Below, piece by piece: positions 47,701-55,110 of a stretch of 64,000 nt of DNA. The stretch is taken from the NCBI RefSeq assembly GCF_048594095.1, contig NC_132812.1, positions 3,052,501-3,116,500 of the forward strand, read 5' to 3'. The DNA is from Paramormyrops kingsleyae (taxonomy: Eukaryota; Chordata; Actinopteri; Osteoglossiformes; Mormyridae). Below the pieces are notes generated by a model. The model saw only the letters and a program-made list of their open reading frames with translations. It was not told the origin of the DNA and did not search any database. How positions within the stretch are numbered: the first letter of the stretch is position 1; each line of letters opens with the position of its first letter. The position numbers and the translations under genes are program-made.

Positions 47701-49130
47701 TCAAAACAATATTGATCATTACATTTTAATTAAACAAATGACATTTGCATTACCATTTTTGATTTTAATGAAATTAGGCGTGTGAATTAGACATACCTTT
47801 CAGACCTCAGAAATGTTTGTTGTTTATTTAAAAAAAATCCTTTTCTACACCTGGGTAGCAAAAATATTTCATTCAGGCTGTTCTTATTAGCTGTATTTTT
47901 TAAATTTTACAGCTACATGGCTCAGCTATAGCTTGTTGGAAAATTCAAAGAGAGTACATTTTCATGGTATAAGTATTTCTTATCATACTTTTTGCTACCT
48001 GGGATGCTGAAAAGGCACTAAATCTCAAAAGGAATTGGAAAAAAAACATTTCTCTGCCCAGGAAGGTATGTGTAATTCACATGCTAAATTTCATCAAAAT
48101 CAAAAATGGTGGTGCAAAAATGTTTTGGAAATTTGTTGAATTTAGCATTTTCACAGTGACATAAGGCTTGGCTCAATTAAGAATGTGAAAAGCTTATCTG
48201 TCTGACTGGCCATCGAAAGCTTTATTAACCAACTTAGCCTTTAGAGATCTAAACATCACTGGAAACCCTTTATGATTCTTAATTATATGGTAAGTGGTCA
48301 ATCTAGTGTTGCCTGAGCAGGAGATGGAGGAAAAAAGGACCATACAAACAAATTTCACTCACATTAAATGCTGTTCCCAGGACCCGTGTTCCAACTGCAG
48401 TACCAGGAAACTTTGCGGTCATCTGAGAAAGAAACCAGCCATACAGAATTCTGGTAAATGATACCCGTGCTTAATAGACCTGTTTCTGGCAAGATGGTAG
48501 CCAGAAGGTAATTAGAAGTTTAAATGATATCTGAATCTTGAATAGGACAAGCTGTAACAGAAAATGGATGGAGGGATGGACGGACGGATGGACGTCTAAG
48601 TATAGCAGTACAATGACACAATGATCCAACATTACCGGAGGCCGCCTTCCGTGGCTTGTCCGCAGTGCTTGTTGGAAGCCAACATCATTGTCAAGCTCCT
48701 GAAAACATGCAATGGTGTTTCAGAATACCCTGAACTTTGACACTGATTGACTGTTACAGTATAGTCTCATCTGATTTATCAAAGTATATGACTTTTGGGT
48801 ACATAAGTAAATAAGTACAGTAAAACTTATTTATAAAGTATTGTTCAAAGAAAAGAGGTCACAAAGTGCTGTATAGCAAAAACACTTTAAAATACCATCA
48901 AGTTAAAAATAAACAAGGAAAAACATTTTTTTAAGTAATATTTCGGTATATTAAAGCACAAGAACACAATAGTAGATTCCTTTCTGTAAATATCCTTGGA
49001 TATACAGTAAGTCCTTAACCACTGTAACACCCAGTGGCCCTACCTCAGTGTCAAATGTCGGATTGTAGTCATTATATCCCGAATACAAATCATCGTCTTC
49101 CTCTCCAGCTAGGTGGACGTTTTCCATCAT
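24301..49130 (-). CDS. ift88: Intraflagellar transport protein 88, 25 exons
   Basis: Coding exons in transcript order: 49130-49044, 48698-48636, 48422-48363, 47627-47574, 47211-47148, 45664-45595, 44929-44839, 43488-43384, 43298-43196, 42934-42820, 39770-39539, 37227-37157, 36975-36889, 36804-36705, 36238-36152, 35621-35435, 33156-33048, 32792-32642, 31423-31308, 31219-31167, 29141-29076, 28943-28837, 28501-28441, 25337-25224, 24422-24301. They sum to 2475 nt, 824 residues plus stop, equal to the usual vertebrate length. All junctions are GT-AG and phases agree. IFT88 (Polaris) is a core IFT-B subunit carrying cargo along cilia. Seen: N-terminal LYSGYNDYNPTFD, a PMT-rich linker (70-130), first TPR block about 198-300, charged middle, second TPR block about 434-690, and an acidic tail DEFADEELGDDLLPD. 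No stop or frameshift was found. It is convergent with EEF1AKMT1. Confidence 0.97.
26110..26345 (+). mobile_element. Fish SINE-like retroposon in IFT88 intron
   Basis: Landmarks in order are GTGTGTGGGGTTTGCATC, TCTCCCCATGGGTTGG, a GAGTGCAAGCATGGATGTG segment and CAGTGGACTGGCACC. It matches the family at 22745, 34135 and 59845, which is 5'-defined but diverged. It has no coding content. Confidence 0.45.
26725..26990 (+). repeat. Dispersed GTCCCCACA-type repeat, copy 1
   Basis: It contains CTAATCCCAACTGTGACAA, then AACCCCTACCCAGCC, CATAAGTAACCAAACAAAAT and a right part AGGTCCCCACAATG next to CACACACA. The same order occurs at 44490-44735 (same strand) and 35104-35395 (inverted). Interspersed family, probably a non-autonomous DNA element; class not determined. 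Confidence 0.65.
28196..28432 (-). mobile_element. tRNA-derived SINE, divergent
   Basis: On the - strand the head GTGGCTCACTGGGTTAAGC and the B-box-like GCTGGTTTGAGCCCAGCC are recognisable. The 3' part ends GGATTAATAAAG at the left side. It ends only 9 bp from the donor of IFT88 exon 23. Confidence 0.6.
29320..30899 (+). mobile_element. Tc1-like transposon in IFT88 intron 20, inactive
   Basis: The ends CACTGCTCAAAAAAATTAAA and its inverse lie at the two edges, with TA outside both (29318-29319 and 30900-30901). It is 1580 bp. The transposase reads on the + strand in pieces: an N-terminal part before 29850, ALQNDLQQATGVHVSDQTIR at about 29861, a stop at 30032-30034, then VMVWGGISMEGHTYPYRLDN to LIRRMS. 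It lies in the opposite transcriptional orientation to IFT88. Confidence 0.9.
29849..30592 (+). pseudogene. Tc1-like transposase with lesion
   Basis: The first frame (29849-30034) holds part of the DNA-binding and linker region and ends at a TGA. The next (30056-30592) holds the catalytic core: first Asp in FTDDSRF, second Asp in LLVHDNAQPH and Glu in HPIEHLWD. The join between the frames is shifted or stopped near 30032-30055, so no full-length protein can be made. Confidence 0.85.
31424..32641. other. IFT88 intron 18
   Basis: Non-coding. I see no recognisable repeat boundary or frame in this 1.2-kb intron. Confidence 0.5.
33048..33156 (-). CDS. ift88: IFT88 exon 17 with weak donor
   Basis: 109 nt for about residues 526-562 (GLTYKRLGRLEEALDCFLKL to YQLASL). 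To join exon 18 (YEVLDDPNQAIQWLMQ) with full homology to other vertebrates, the donor must be AGCCT|GTATCC, which departs from the usual GTRAGT at +4 to +6. I see no better donor in phase. Confidence 0.88.
33303..34994 (+). mobile_element. Tc1-like element with nested SINE, inactive
   Basis: The inverted ends contain CTCCAGAAATATTGGCACCC (left) and its inverse (right, about 34968-34987). Transposase pieces on the + strand are KVVDLHRLGKFYKKIGIQLK near 33715-33780, YDGGFLMLWSCFVASGPGTL near 34030-34090 and QQDNDSKHTSKSTKNW to DLNPIENLWSQLKRK near 34510-34645. A SINE-like retroposon at about 34135-34435 splits the catalytic domain. The exact ends and TA duplication are uncertain. It lies in IFT88 intron 16. 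Confidence 0.8.
34135..34435 (-). mobile_element. SINE-like retroposon nested in Tc1 element
   Basis: On the - strand it begins near CGGCTCTGTGGCACAGTGG, then CTGCCTCACCGCAAGAAGG and TCCAGGGTTCAGTCCCTGGG. The landmarks of the family at 22745 follow: GAGTTCGCATGCTCTCCCC and CACAGTCCAAAAGCGTGCG. The 3' end is near ACCCCGGTTGGGATTAAGC. The tRNA-like head makes it a tRNA-derived SINE. It is the best preserved copy of this family here. Confidence 0.7.
35083..35395 (-). repeat. GT microsatellite and dispersed repeat, copy 2
   Basis: A short (GT)n run at 35083-35101 adjoins the inverted copy of the repeat at 26725. Its landmarks on the + strand are GGTTACTTATGGTTAAGGTT, GGGTAGGGGTTAAGGG and GGTCCCCATTTAGATAGG. 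Confidence 0.6.
35435..35621 (-). CDS. ift88: IFT88 exon 16, TPR repeats
   Basis: 187 nt for about residues 464-525, one of the best conserved parts. It reads EKDYDQADRYADLAMMADRY, then NPAALINKGNTLFVRGDHEK and AGEFFKEALRNDSSCTEALY. It holds most of two TPR units, protein-protein contact surfaces of the IFT-B core. The acceptor is TTTCCTCAG and the donor is TTGG|GTAAAC. Confidence 0.93.
37846..38050 (+). mobile_element. tRNA-derived SINE, partial
   Basis: GGCTGTGGGCCCTTGAGCAAG, CCCTTAACCCCCAGCTCC and a tail GATCCCATGGGGATTAATAAG match the body and 3' end of the SINEs at 38633 and 46172. The head is diverged. It lies in IFT88 intron 11, just before the nested Tigger-like element. Confidence 0.6.
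38633..38861 (-). mobile_element. tRNA-derived SINE inside Tigger-like element
   Basis: On the - strand: GGGCAGCGTGTGGCTCAGTG (A-box region), AAGGTCGCCGGTTCAAACCC (B box), GAGCAAGACCCTTAACCCCC, then CCACGGGGATCAATAAAG before an (AAT)n run at 38605-38632. Copy 2 of the host element lacks this block. It is one of the youngest looking copies of this SINE in the window. Confidence 0.8.
38933..39183 (-). repeat. Solo-LTR-like block, second copy
   Basis: 251 bp, the same length as the block at 9631-9881 and nearly the same sequence. On the - strand it runs from TGTCCTGCCCCGATCGTCC to CCGCTGGGCA. TATTG precedes it (38928-38932) and CATTG follows (39184-39188), a slightly decayed 5-bp target duplication. 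Confidence 0.6.
39539..39770 (-). CDS. ift88: IFT88 exon 11, longest coding exon
   Basis: 232 nt encoding about residues 271-348. It starts inside the third TPR of the first block (IKIMQNIGVVFICMGQYSD) and ends with EEKYTPSN before the charged region. The acceptor is CTTGTACAG and the donor is AAT|GTGAGT. The downstream intron begins about 80 bp before the nested element at 38270-39461, and the upstream intron contains Rex3. Confidence 0.93.
39842..42790 (-). mobile_element. Rex3 LINE, near full length, in IFT88 intron 10
   Basis: On the - strand it begins in the 5' leader at about 42790, then the endonuclease (LALGTWNVTSLMGKEPELVR and LFLLGDFNAHVGNGSETWSG), the reverse transcriptase (DVVLLASSDRDLHL after the FAD box) and the C-terminal part (RSKMRWLGHLIRMPPG, RPRARWRDYVSRL, ERLGIPPEELNE). 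It ends in a short tail of GATG-type repeats at 39842-39868, the known Rex3 3' end. The text at about 40754-40774 and 41198-41217 agrees, from memory, with the commonly used Rex3 RT primer sites. Rex3 is an RTE-clade element of teleosts. Several frameshifts and a stop at about 40475-40480 inactivate it. It lies in the same orientation as IFT88. Confidence 0.88.
39851..41514 (-). pseudogene. Rex3 reverse transcriptase, broken frames
   Basis: Three overlapping frames carry the RT. 41514-40867 holds the N-terminal thumb region (LSGRTPGVDEIRPEFLKALD). 41170-40478 holds NYRGITLLSLPGKVYSGVLE, EKAFNRVSRGVLWEVLREYG, VGLRQGCPLSPILF and the FADDVVLL catalytic box. 40477-39851 holds the C-terminus. A frame change lies near 41170 and a TAA separates the last two frames. 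The catalytic Asp pair is preserved. Confidence 0.85.
43709..43746. repeat. (CA)n microsatellite in IFT88 intron 7
   Basis: An interrupted then perfect CA run directly followed by AGGTAAACCTTATGAGG, resembling the right end of the GTCCCCACA-type dispersed repeat. Confidence 0.9.
43747..44489. other. IFT88 intron 7, unassigned part
   Basis: No gene is recognised. At about 43931-43942 the text GGCAAGATGGCGGC contains a YY1-type core such as LINE 5' UTRs carry, but no LINE coding sequence follows. Confidence 0.4.
44490..44776 (+). repeat. Dispersed repeat, copy 3, with (CA)n tail
   Basis: AACCCCTACCCAGCCCTAACC, CATAAGTAACCAAACAAAAT and GTGGGGACATTATGTCCCC, then a CA run at 44738-44775. It is the same strand and order as the copy at 26725. 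The CA run ends only about 60 bp before the IFT88 exon 7 donor. Confidence 0.65.
45027..45412 (+). mobile_element. hAT-type remnant with transposase piece
   Basis: A 63-codon frame at 45142-45333 reads VEDKRFRQLIHHLEAPYSLP and CYFVDASLPALYDVVTLVKH. This is the segment that precedes the catalytic domain in ZBED/hAT transposases (V-x-x-x-x-F-x-x-L-x-x-L-x-P-x-Y-x-x-P). Flanking text (GATATTTTGGTATCGGTATC and GATATGGGTATCAGCC with GTGGTGCCCTGAT inverted) suggests imperfect inverted ends of an internally deleted element. It lies in IFT88 intron 6. Confidence 0.6.
45665..46171. other. IFT88 intron 5, left part
   Basis: Non-coding. The frames at 45559-45804 and 45768-46214 have no recognisable protein. 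The first overlaps exon 6 on the opposite strand. Confidence 0.45.
46172..46397 (+). mobile_element. tRNA-derived SINE
   Basis: GGGCAGTGTGTAGCTCAGTG (A-box region), AAGGTTGCCGGTTCAAACCC (B box), TTGAGCAAGGCCCTTAACCC, GGCTGCCCTTCGCAGACAAC and a tail CCCCTGGGGAAATTATTG with TTATTA repeats. It is the sense-strand counterpart of the copy at 38633. It is immediately followed by a LINE family B fragment. Confidence 0.8.
46398..46860 (-). mobile_element. LINE family B reverse transcriptase fragment
   Basis: On the - strand, broken frames give VNQLGIGKAAGICGI, LLQADGKAIF, CLDCGNY and a SGFTPKKSTI segment. The first parts match the fragment at 17866-19442 (LNQLGVGKAAGICCIW), and the last overlaps 54310-55110. 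It is a dead piece in IFT88 intron 5. Confidence 0.65.
47735..48131. repeat. Foldback (imperfect palindrome) in IFT88 intron 3
   Basis: The arm at 47735-47803 (ACCATTTTTGATTTTAATG, then GTGAATTAGACATACCTT) is matched in inverse at 48062-48130. Weaker complementarity continues inward (CTGGGTAGCAAAAATAT against AGCATCCCAGGTAGCAAAAAG inverse). It has no coding content. It is probably a MITE or other foldback element of unknown family. Confidence 0.65.
48545..48592. repeat. Short GATG/GACG repeat in IFT88 intron 2
   Basis: ACAGAAAATGGATGGAGGGAT followed by GGACGGACGGATGG. It resembles the 3' tail of Rex3 or of the SINE-like family at 22745, with no body attached. Confidence 0.5.
49044..49130 (-). 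CDS. ift88: IFT88 first coding exon
   Basis: It encodes residues 1-29, beginning with a double Met (MMENVHLAGEEDDDLYSG). The first ATG (49130) is chosen because vertebrate IFT88 proteins also start with two Met followed by NVHLA. The donor is GACACTGAG|GTAGGG, phase 0. A possible acceptor (CATCAATAG) lies 12 bp upstream of the ATG, so at least one non-coding exon probably precedes it. Confidence 0.92.
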
Positions 49131-49676
49131 GGCAACGGATAACTATTGATGGTTAAAAAACATTTTTCGGTATTTAAGAAGCTATATATGTGATAACTTC
49201 AAAAGTCATAGTCTAATAAAAAAAAAACCATTACATTATTTTAAAAACGTGTACTTAATTGCACTTGACGTACAAAACGTTATAATTCGACCCTAGCCAT
49301 AAATATTAAAATGCATATGAACTACACACAAATATACGAAGAGAACGTTTTGCTACAATAATGAATCGCGATGAAGATACAATATATACATTATCCTGCA
49401 AATGACTGTTTTTTCGCAAGCAATTATATTCAACTTTGTCAACACAAATGCTGCAAAATGCCACAGTTCTTTAAAACTCACCGACAATTTACAAACTTGT
49501 GGGGTCTCATTTATTTTCCGGCAGAAATAAGAAAAAACTTATTTTTTAAATTTTGTTCTATTGATAGCTATATGCTGTTATCGGTAACTTAGCATGTTAG
49601 CCGTCTAAATGCTATCCAATGTGTAGCGAATGCAAAATTTCATAGAAATGTTAAGCACATCTCTAGCAACTTCACA

Positions 49677-49689
49677 TTTCCTGGGCAAC
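49677..49689 (+). promoter_or_regulatory. Candidate RFX X-box
   Basis: TTTCCTGGGCAAC: the right half (GGCAAC) is a perfect RFX half-site and the left half is close to RYYNCY. It lies about 550 bp upstream of the IFT88 ATG. RFX factors control IFT88 orthologues in animals. It could be chance. Confidence 0.3.
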
Positions 49690-49908
49690 AACCATTTAAT
49701 AAAAGATCTCAACAGATATAAGACTAACTGGCTTCCTCGCTCTCTAGTGAGAAATCTTGTTTACAGTAAGAAAACCATGCAGTCCCATAATGCAATAGAC
49801 TGGGCGTAACCTCAAACTATTTTAGATACGTGGATTGGAGAATTGGTAAGTCATTCATTTTCAAAGGTGTCTTAAGATAAAGTAATTGGTTAAGAACGAA
49901 CTATACCT

Positions 49909-49921
49909 GTTGCTAGGATAC
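49909..49921 (+). promoter_or_regulatory. Second candidate RFX X-box
   Basis: GTTGCTAGGATAC: the left half GTTGCT fits well and the right half GGATAC has one mismatch. It lies about 780 bp upstream of the IFT88 ATG. Confidence 0.3.
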
Positions 49922-50159
49922 AGAAAAGGAGACACGCTTACTGCGAATTCCCAGAAGCAAATTTCATTCGTGGCGATTACACAGATTACAAGCAAGATAT
50001 TGTCTTACGGGTTATTTGATCGCTTTCTACGGAACAGTATTAGGGCCACCTAAATGGAAAAAATATAATGCATTTCAAGAGTCGAAATAAACTTTCTAGA
50101 AAAAAATCAAAAGTTAAACCAAAGAAACCAAATGACGACGCCATAGAGATTCCTCATAT

Positions 50160-50580
50160 TTAGCTGATTTTTGGGTTCATTCCACACAAAAGATTTAGGG
50201 ATAGCTTTTACTCCAGTGTTGTTAGACTGTTCAACATACAATAATAATGATGCTTACGATGTGCAGTATAATGTGCAATATACTGTATACTAACAGTGTG
50301 TTGAACAACCTTATGTGCAATATTGCTAACACACACTACACATATGCTACAGACTATTTAAAAAAATTTGACACCTGCACTCTTATGGTCAGTCATGGGC
50401 ACCCTGTCAATAGCATACGTTATTTGTTAGTTGTTACCTGTCTGTTGTTGATTTAATGTTACTGTTATGTTACACTGCACTGTTAATTGTTGTCTAGTCT
50501 CTGAAGAAGCATTCAGGTAAGAATTTCATTGTACTCTGTACACAGTACTTTTGTATATATGACAATAAAATTTTGAATTT
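50160..50580 (+). mobile_element. LINE 3' end, family uncertain
   Basis: Text near 50180-50240 (AGCTTTTACTCCAGTGTTG, AGACTGTTCAAC) has the look of the last codons of a LINE ORF2. The end AAGAATTTCATTGTACTCTG followed by GACAATAAAATTTTGAA is a common fish retroposon tail. No clear coding frame remains. Confidence 0.4.
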
Positions 50581-50656
50581 TTGAACTTATTAAAACTAGA
50601 AGATTATAACAGCATACTGTAGCTGTTTCCATTATCAAACCTGATGAGCATTATGA

Positions 50657-50775
50657 ATAGAATAGAATAGAATGGCCACTTTTATTGTAATTCAGAAATA
50701 CACCGGTTAGTGCACAACAGAACGAAATTTCGTTGCATTTTATGCTCACCATCGGCCTGGAAGAATGTGTAATAC
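50657..50775 (-). mobile_element. Retroposon 3' tail with (GAATA)n
   Basis: The (AATAG)n run at 50657-50678 followed by GGCCACTTTTATTGTAATTC, and AACGAAATTTCGTTGCATTT, is the reverse complement of a typical LINE 3' UTR and tail. No body is present. Confidence 0.45.
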
Positions 50776-50776
50776 A

Positions 50777-51193
50777 GGTCCTTCTCAAAAAATTAGCATA
50801 TTGTGATAAAGTTCATTATTTTCTGTAATAGACTGATAAACATTAGACTTTCATATATGTTAGATTCATTACACACAACTGAAGTAGTTCAAGCCTTTTA
50901 TTGTTTTAATATTGATGATTTTGGCATACAGCTCATGAAAACCCAAAATTCCTATCTCAAAAAATTAGCATATTTCATCCGACCAATAAAAGGAAAGTGT
51001 TTTTAATACAAAAAAAGTCAACCTTCAAATAATTATGTTCAGTTATGCACTCAATACTTGGTCGGGAATCCTTTTGCAGAAATGACTGCTTCAATGCGGC
51101 GTGGCATGGAGGCAATCAGCCTGTGGCACTGCTGAGGTGTTATGGAGGCCCAGGATGCTTCGATAGCGGCCTTAAGCTCATCCAGAGTCTCCC
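50777..51193 (-). mobile_element. Truncated Tc1-like element
   Basis: The left end CAGGTCCTTCTCAAAAAATT carries two direct repeats of AAAAAATTAGCATATT (tip and about 50960-50975), the IR/DR layout. The - strand then encodes only the last 40 or so residues of the transposase (ASWASITPQQCHRLIASMPR to GFPTKY), closely related to the intact element at 20566. A SINE joins at about 51194, and the rest of the element is absent. Confidence 0.8.
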
Positions 51194-51355
51194 TCAAGCT
51201 GTCCGTGAAGGGCAGCCACCTGTTGAGGTGCCCAGAGAGCTGGGGGTTAAGGGCCTTGCTCAAGGACCTGCAGACGTGCTGAGGCTGGGTTTCAACCAGT
51301 GACCTTGTGATTACAGGCACACGGGCTTAGCCTGCTGAGCCACATGCTGCCCCCC
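51194..51355 (-). mobile_element. tRNA-derived SINE joined to truncated Tc1
   Basis: On the - strand: GGGCAGCATGTGGCTCAGCA, AAGGTCACTGGTTGAAACCC and GAGCAAGGCCCTTAACCCCC, then GGTGGCTGCCCTTCACGGAC. The 3' tail is missing where it meets the Tc1 fragment, so the junction is probably a deletion rather than a clean insertion. Confidence 0.7.
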
Positions 51356-51902
51356 AGAACACACTGTGTAAACACATATGATATGTGGACGTCGGGCTAA
51401 GGATATGAGTAACATAATGACAATATTGTAACAGTGGGTCACTGAGCCATGTTCTCAATAATTGGACAGCAGAGACAGTTCATCACCAGATGGCGTTTAT
51501 TACGCCCATACCACTGCAAAACACACACTCACACTGCCTTCCGTGCTCATCACTCCATTTACTCCTCATACACACGGTGGGCGCACACACACATACTCAC
51601 ACACACTACGTACAACAATAAACATTAACTACTATACATGACATAACACACAGCACATTTACAACGACACAATTACCCACATAACAAGTGATTCTGGGCC
51701 AGATCTGCCTGCATCTCCTTAAATTCCGGCACCGGTGACGTCTGGGCAAGAGAGTCTGCACCAGAATCTGTCCAGAGTTCTAAATGATACTGTTGGTCTG
51801 TATATGCTTCGAAGATCCAGCGCACATTCGCCTGGCCGTATATGTATGATCACTCACTTCCCAGATGCACAGCTGATAAGCTAAGAATCTGAAGGACAAT
51901 CG
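51356..51902. other. Spacer, nothing assigned
   Basis: Contains scattered CA-rich text at 51520-51600 but no repeat boundary or gene. Confidence 0.4.
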
Positions 51903-52341
51903 TCCCACATAGCGAAATGAGTCTGAACCGGGTCTGGGCCAAATGTTGTTCAAAAATTGCATCAGGTACATATACATTGGAATGCTTCTCTTCACTACCA
52001 TCATCTCACCCTTCATAGCTTGGGGATCACAGTGCAGGGCCACCTAACCTGCAGCATTCTCTGCTGAGGCCAGGGCCTGAACCAGCCCACAGAGCCACTC
52101 ACTGCCGCCACTGGAAGCTGCTCTGAATTTAACTTTTGACTCTGGTGCCGATACGATCCAGATTTGGTAACATTCAATGTAACTCTGGCCCACATGTGGC
52201 CCTTATCTGTTTCAAATCCAGAAAACGGATTCAGACCAGTATTGGTCCGTTGTGCAAAAAGACACTGGGCCAGATCTGGTTTACGGATCTGTGTCAATTT
52301 CTGAACAACATTTGGCCCAGACCCATTTCATACTCATCTTG
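51903..52341. repeat. Inverted-repeat element with 57-bp arms
   Basis: The left arm 51903-51959 (TCCCACATAGCGAAATGAG, then GGTCTGGGCCAAATGTTGTT) is matched in inverse by 52285-52341 with about six mismatches. The interior repeats GGGCCAGATCTG-type words. It has no coding content. It is a probable MITE of unknown superfamily; no target duplication is certain. Confidence 0.65.
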
Positions 52342-52734
52342 CTATGTGGGAAGTGATTACTGCGAACTGTTTACAACTGGCATCAGTCCAACATGCTGCT
52401 GGTACCTCTGCGCTACAATATGTAATGTATATGTATACATATATACACACATCGCAGAGAACTGTGATGTTGGGGAAAAATCCGCAATATAGCGGGGGCA
52501 CGAAAGCCGAACTGCCATATAAGTGAGGGATCATTTTCCATGTAGTTTTTCATGTGTTTTAAGTCAGCAGTTTCTGATATGTTTTGTCCTGTCTGTGCTG
52601 CCCCCTGGTGGTGTTCTGGCTCATTGTTCCCAATACCTGTGTTTTGAATGTGTCTAGTCTCCCACTCCCAGAGATCACCTGATTGCAGCTACCAATCAGC
52701 TTGTTTAACTATTCAAACACTTGAAATGAGTTTC
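52342..52734. other. Spacer, nothing assigned
   Basis: No supportable gene. A TATA-rich stretch at 52430-52450 is not informative. Confidence 0.4.
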
Positions 52735-53075
52735 CTCCGCAGGGTGGCTGGGCTCTCCCTTAGAGAGTGAGGAGGTCAGTCATTCGGGAGGGACTCAAAG
52801 CAGTGCTGCTGCTCCTCCGCATAGAGAGGAGCCAGATGAGGTGGCTCGGGCATCTGCTCAGGATGCCTCCTGGACGGGGAGGAGGCCCCGGGGAAGACCC
52901 AGGACTCACTGGAGAGACTATGTCTCTCGGCTGGTCTGGGAACGCCTCGGGATTCCCCCAGAGGAGCTGGACGAAGTGGCTGGTGAGAGGGAAGTCTGGG
53001 TTTCCATGCTTAGACTGCTGCCTCCGCGACCCGACCCAGAAAAGCGGTAGGAGATGGATGGATGGATGGTCGGGA
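52735..53075 (+). mobile_element. Rex3 3' end, 5'-truncated
   Basis: The + strand encodes the Rex3 C-terminus in broken frames (RMRWLGHLLRMPPG-like text near 52835-52870 and ERLGIPPEELDEVAGEREVW at about 52949-53008). It ends in a (GATG)n tail at 53055-53072. It matches the 39842-42790 copy read on the other strand. Confidence 0.85.
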
Positions 53076-53670
53076 TGCCGATGTCTTTAAATCTCGACTG
53101 AAGACCTATTACTTCAGTTTAGCTTATCCGCAACCTAACACAACAGAACTATGGCTGTTGGTGCTGCTGTACATGTCATTTTTATCTACTATGCTTGTAC
53201 GTTTATGTGTCAATGCATGATCTGACCATCCATGCTCTCTGCCTTCCCACATGTCTGGATGGTGCCCGGACTTTGGCCACCCTTCACAGGTCAACATGGA
53301 TAACAGACCCATTAATGGATTTAGTCTTTATTCTAATCACAGCTTATACCTACCTTTTAGCAAGCATGTCCACTCTTTTCTGTTTTCAGTAATGTTAGTA
53401 TACCCAGGGGGGTTGGGCGGCCACTAGACCTTAGACCCCCAAAGGTTCTTTTTCTCCTTACTTAGGAGTTTTTGGTTCCTCTCCTCCATTGTCTTCTGGC
53501 TTTATTTAATTTCTTTCCTTCCCCTTTTCCCATTCTGTATCTCTCTCTAATAATGTTTTATATATCACAACACATCCATGTAAAGCACTTTGGGACGACT
53601 TTGTTGTGAAAGGTGCTATATAAAAATGAATTGAATTGAATTGAATTGAATTAAATTGAATGTCACAAAT
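53076..53670 (+). mobile_element. L2-type LINE 3' end
   Basis: The start encodes DADVFKSRLKTYYFSLAYPQ, the C-terminus style of L2-clade ORF2. The 3' UTR follows with GGGGGGTTGGGCGGCCAC. The end is AAAGCACTTTGGGACGAC, GGTGCTATATAAAAATGAAT and a (TTGAA)n tail (53630-53662). This is the typical fish L2 (Maui-type) 3' end. It is 5'-truncated. Confidence 0.75.
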
Positions 53671-54309
53671 GCAGTTTCCTTTCCTATTTGCAAGTTTACA
53701 GCTATTCAAGTTTACAGCTATTTGTATGGTGGATCATGCTTTTAATGACAAAGCGGAGACAGTTTTTTTATAATAACGTAATGTTAGTTCTGTGTTTATT
53801 AACAGCACACTGCCAGAAATAAGAACCAACAGCACAGACAAGGGAAGTCCACACTTTTCTATACATTCATACTCAAACATTGTGGCATTTATGAGGCCAT
53901 TTAGCTAGTACTGCTCATTTGCAAATCTGTGTGTTGCAGGAATTTTTTGTCATTCTGACCTTAAAACAGTTGACACAGAAGATGCCCTGTTTTCTGTATA
54001 CTGTACCCTGTGAATTACCTTTATAAAGCCACAATATTTATGTAGGCTTCTTACTTTTAATTATATTAATAATCGAGTAATCTAACAATTAATTTGATGA
54101 TTAACTGAATCAATGTTTATATGTAATATAATATAATATAATATACAGGGTGGGGCCCCACTGCAAGGTGCCCACTTACTCATCCACATATATGGTTAAT
54201 TTAGGCACTTCTGGGGTGTTACTCACTTTGCTGCCCTCAACCTAGGCTTGCACGCTGTGTGATATTAATATTGACAACACTATTTATGCAATAACCACGG
54301 GGATTGGAT
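53671..54309. other. Spacer with (TATAA)n run
   Basis: No gene recognised. A short TATAA repeat lies at 54126-54147. Confidence 0.45.
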
Positions 54310-55110
54310 GCTATCACTGGCAAATTTAGGTAGTCTCAGCTCACTGGATAGCGTCCATGTCTCACAGCCATACAGCAAGACAGGGAGCACCAGGATTCTA
54401 AAGACTTGGACCTTCGTCCTTCTGCAAAGATATCGGGAACGCCACACACCCTTTTCCATGCTCTTGCAATCTGTCTACTGACTTCATAGGAAGAGTCACC
54501 AGACACGTGAATATTGTTGCCAAGGTGAGTGAAGTTTTCGATGAGGTCGACATTCTCCCCACAGACAGACACACTACTGCTGGCTGTGCCTGAGAAGTCG
54601 TTAAAGGTGCGGATCTTTTTATCCAGGACACCCGCAATCCCAGACACTCAGACTCCTCACTCAGTCTCTTCAGAGCCTTGATAAGAGCCTCCATTGACTT
54701 CGCGAAGATCACAGCATCATCGGCAAAGTCAAAATCAGTAAATCTTTCTTCACCAACAGATGCCCCACAGCCACTGGTCCCCATGACCCTGCCCAACACC
54801 CAGTCCATACAAGCATTGAACAGAGCAGGATCAAGAACACTCCCCTTGAGAACCCCAGAATCAACTGGGAAGAACGCGGAGGTTCTTCCTCCACAGCACT
54901 CACAGTATCAGTGAACAGGCCAGCCATGACATTCAGCAACTTTGGGGGGATCCAGCAAAGACTCAGGATGTTGCACAGAGTCAAATGCCTTATGAAAATC
55001 GACAAAGGCTGCAAAGAACCTGTACCGATATTCATGTTTGCGTTCGATGAGAACCCCTCAGTGCCAGGTTGCTTGTTAGGCGTAAAACCAGACTGCTTTG
55101 GTCGCTGGAG
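54310..55110 (-). mobile_element. LINE family B reverse transcriptase fragment
   Basis: On the - strand: AGLFTDTVSAVEEE, LVWTGCW-type text after a frame change, CMDWVLGRVMG-like, then FDFADDAVIFAKSMEALIKA (catalytic box) and SLGLRVSW-like text. The right edge (about 55075-55108) repeats AGGCGTAAAACCAGACT as at 46530, showing it is the same family. Several frameshifts make it dead. Confidence 0.7.

Larger units (their letters stand above)
49131..50159. other. IFT88 upstream region
   Basis: This should contain the IFT88 promoter and any 5' non-coding exon. No neighbouring gene (CRYL1 is next in human) is seen. The 73-codon frame at 49371-49592 is not recognisable. Confidence 0.45.

Noticed and set aside
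48545..48592. GATG-type run as a third Rex3 copy
   Set aside because: No Rex3 coding sequence lies beside it; it may be only a simple repeat.
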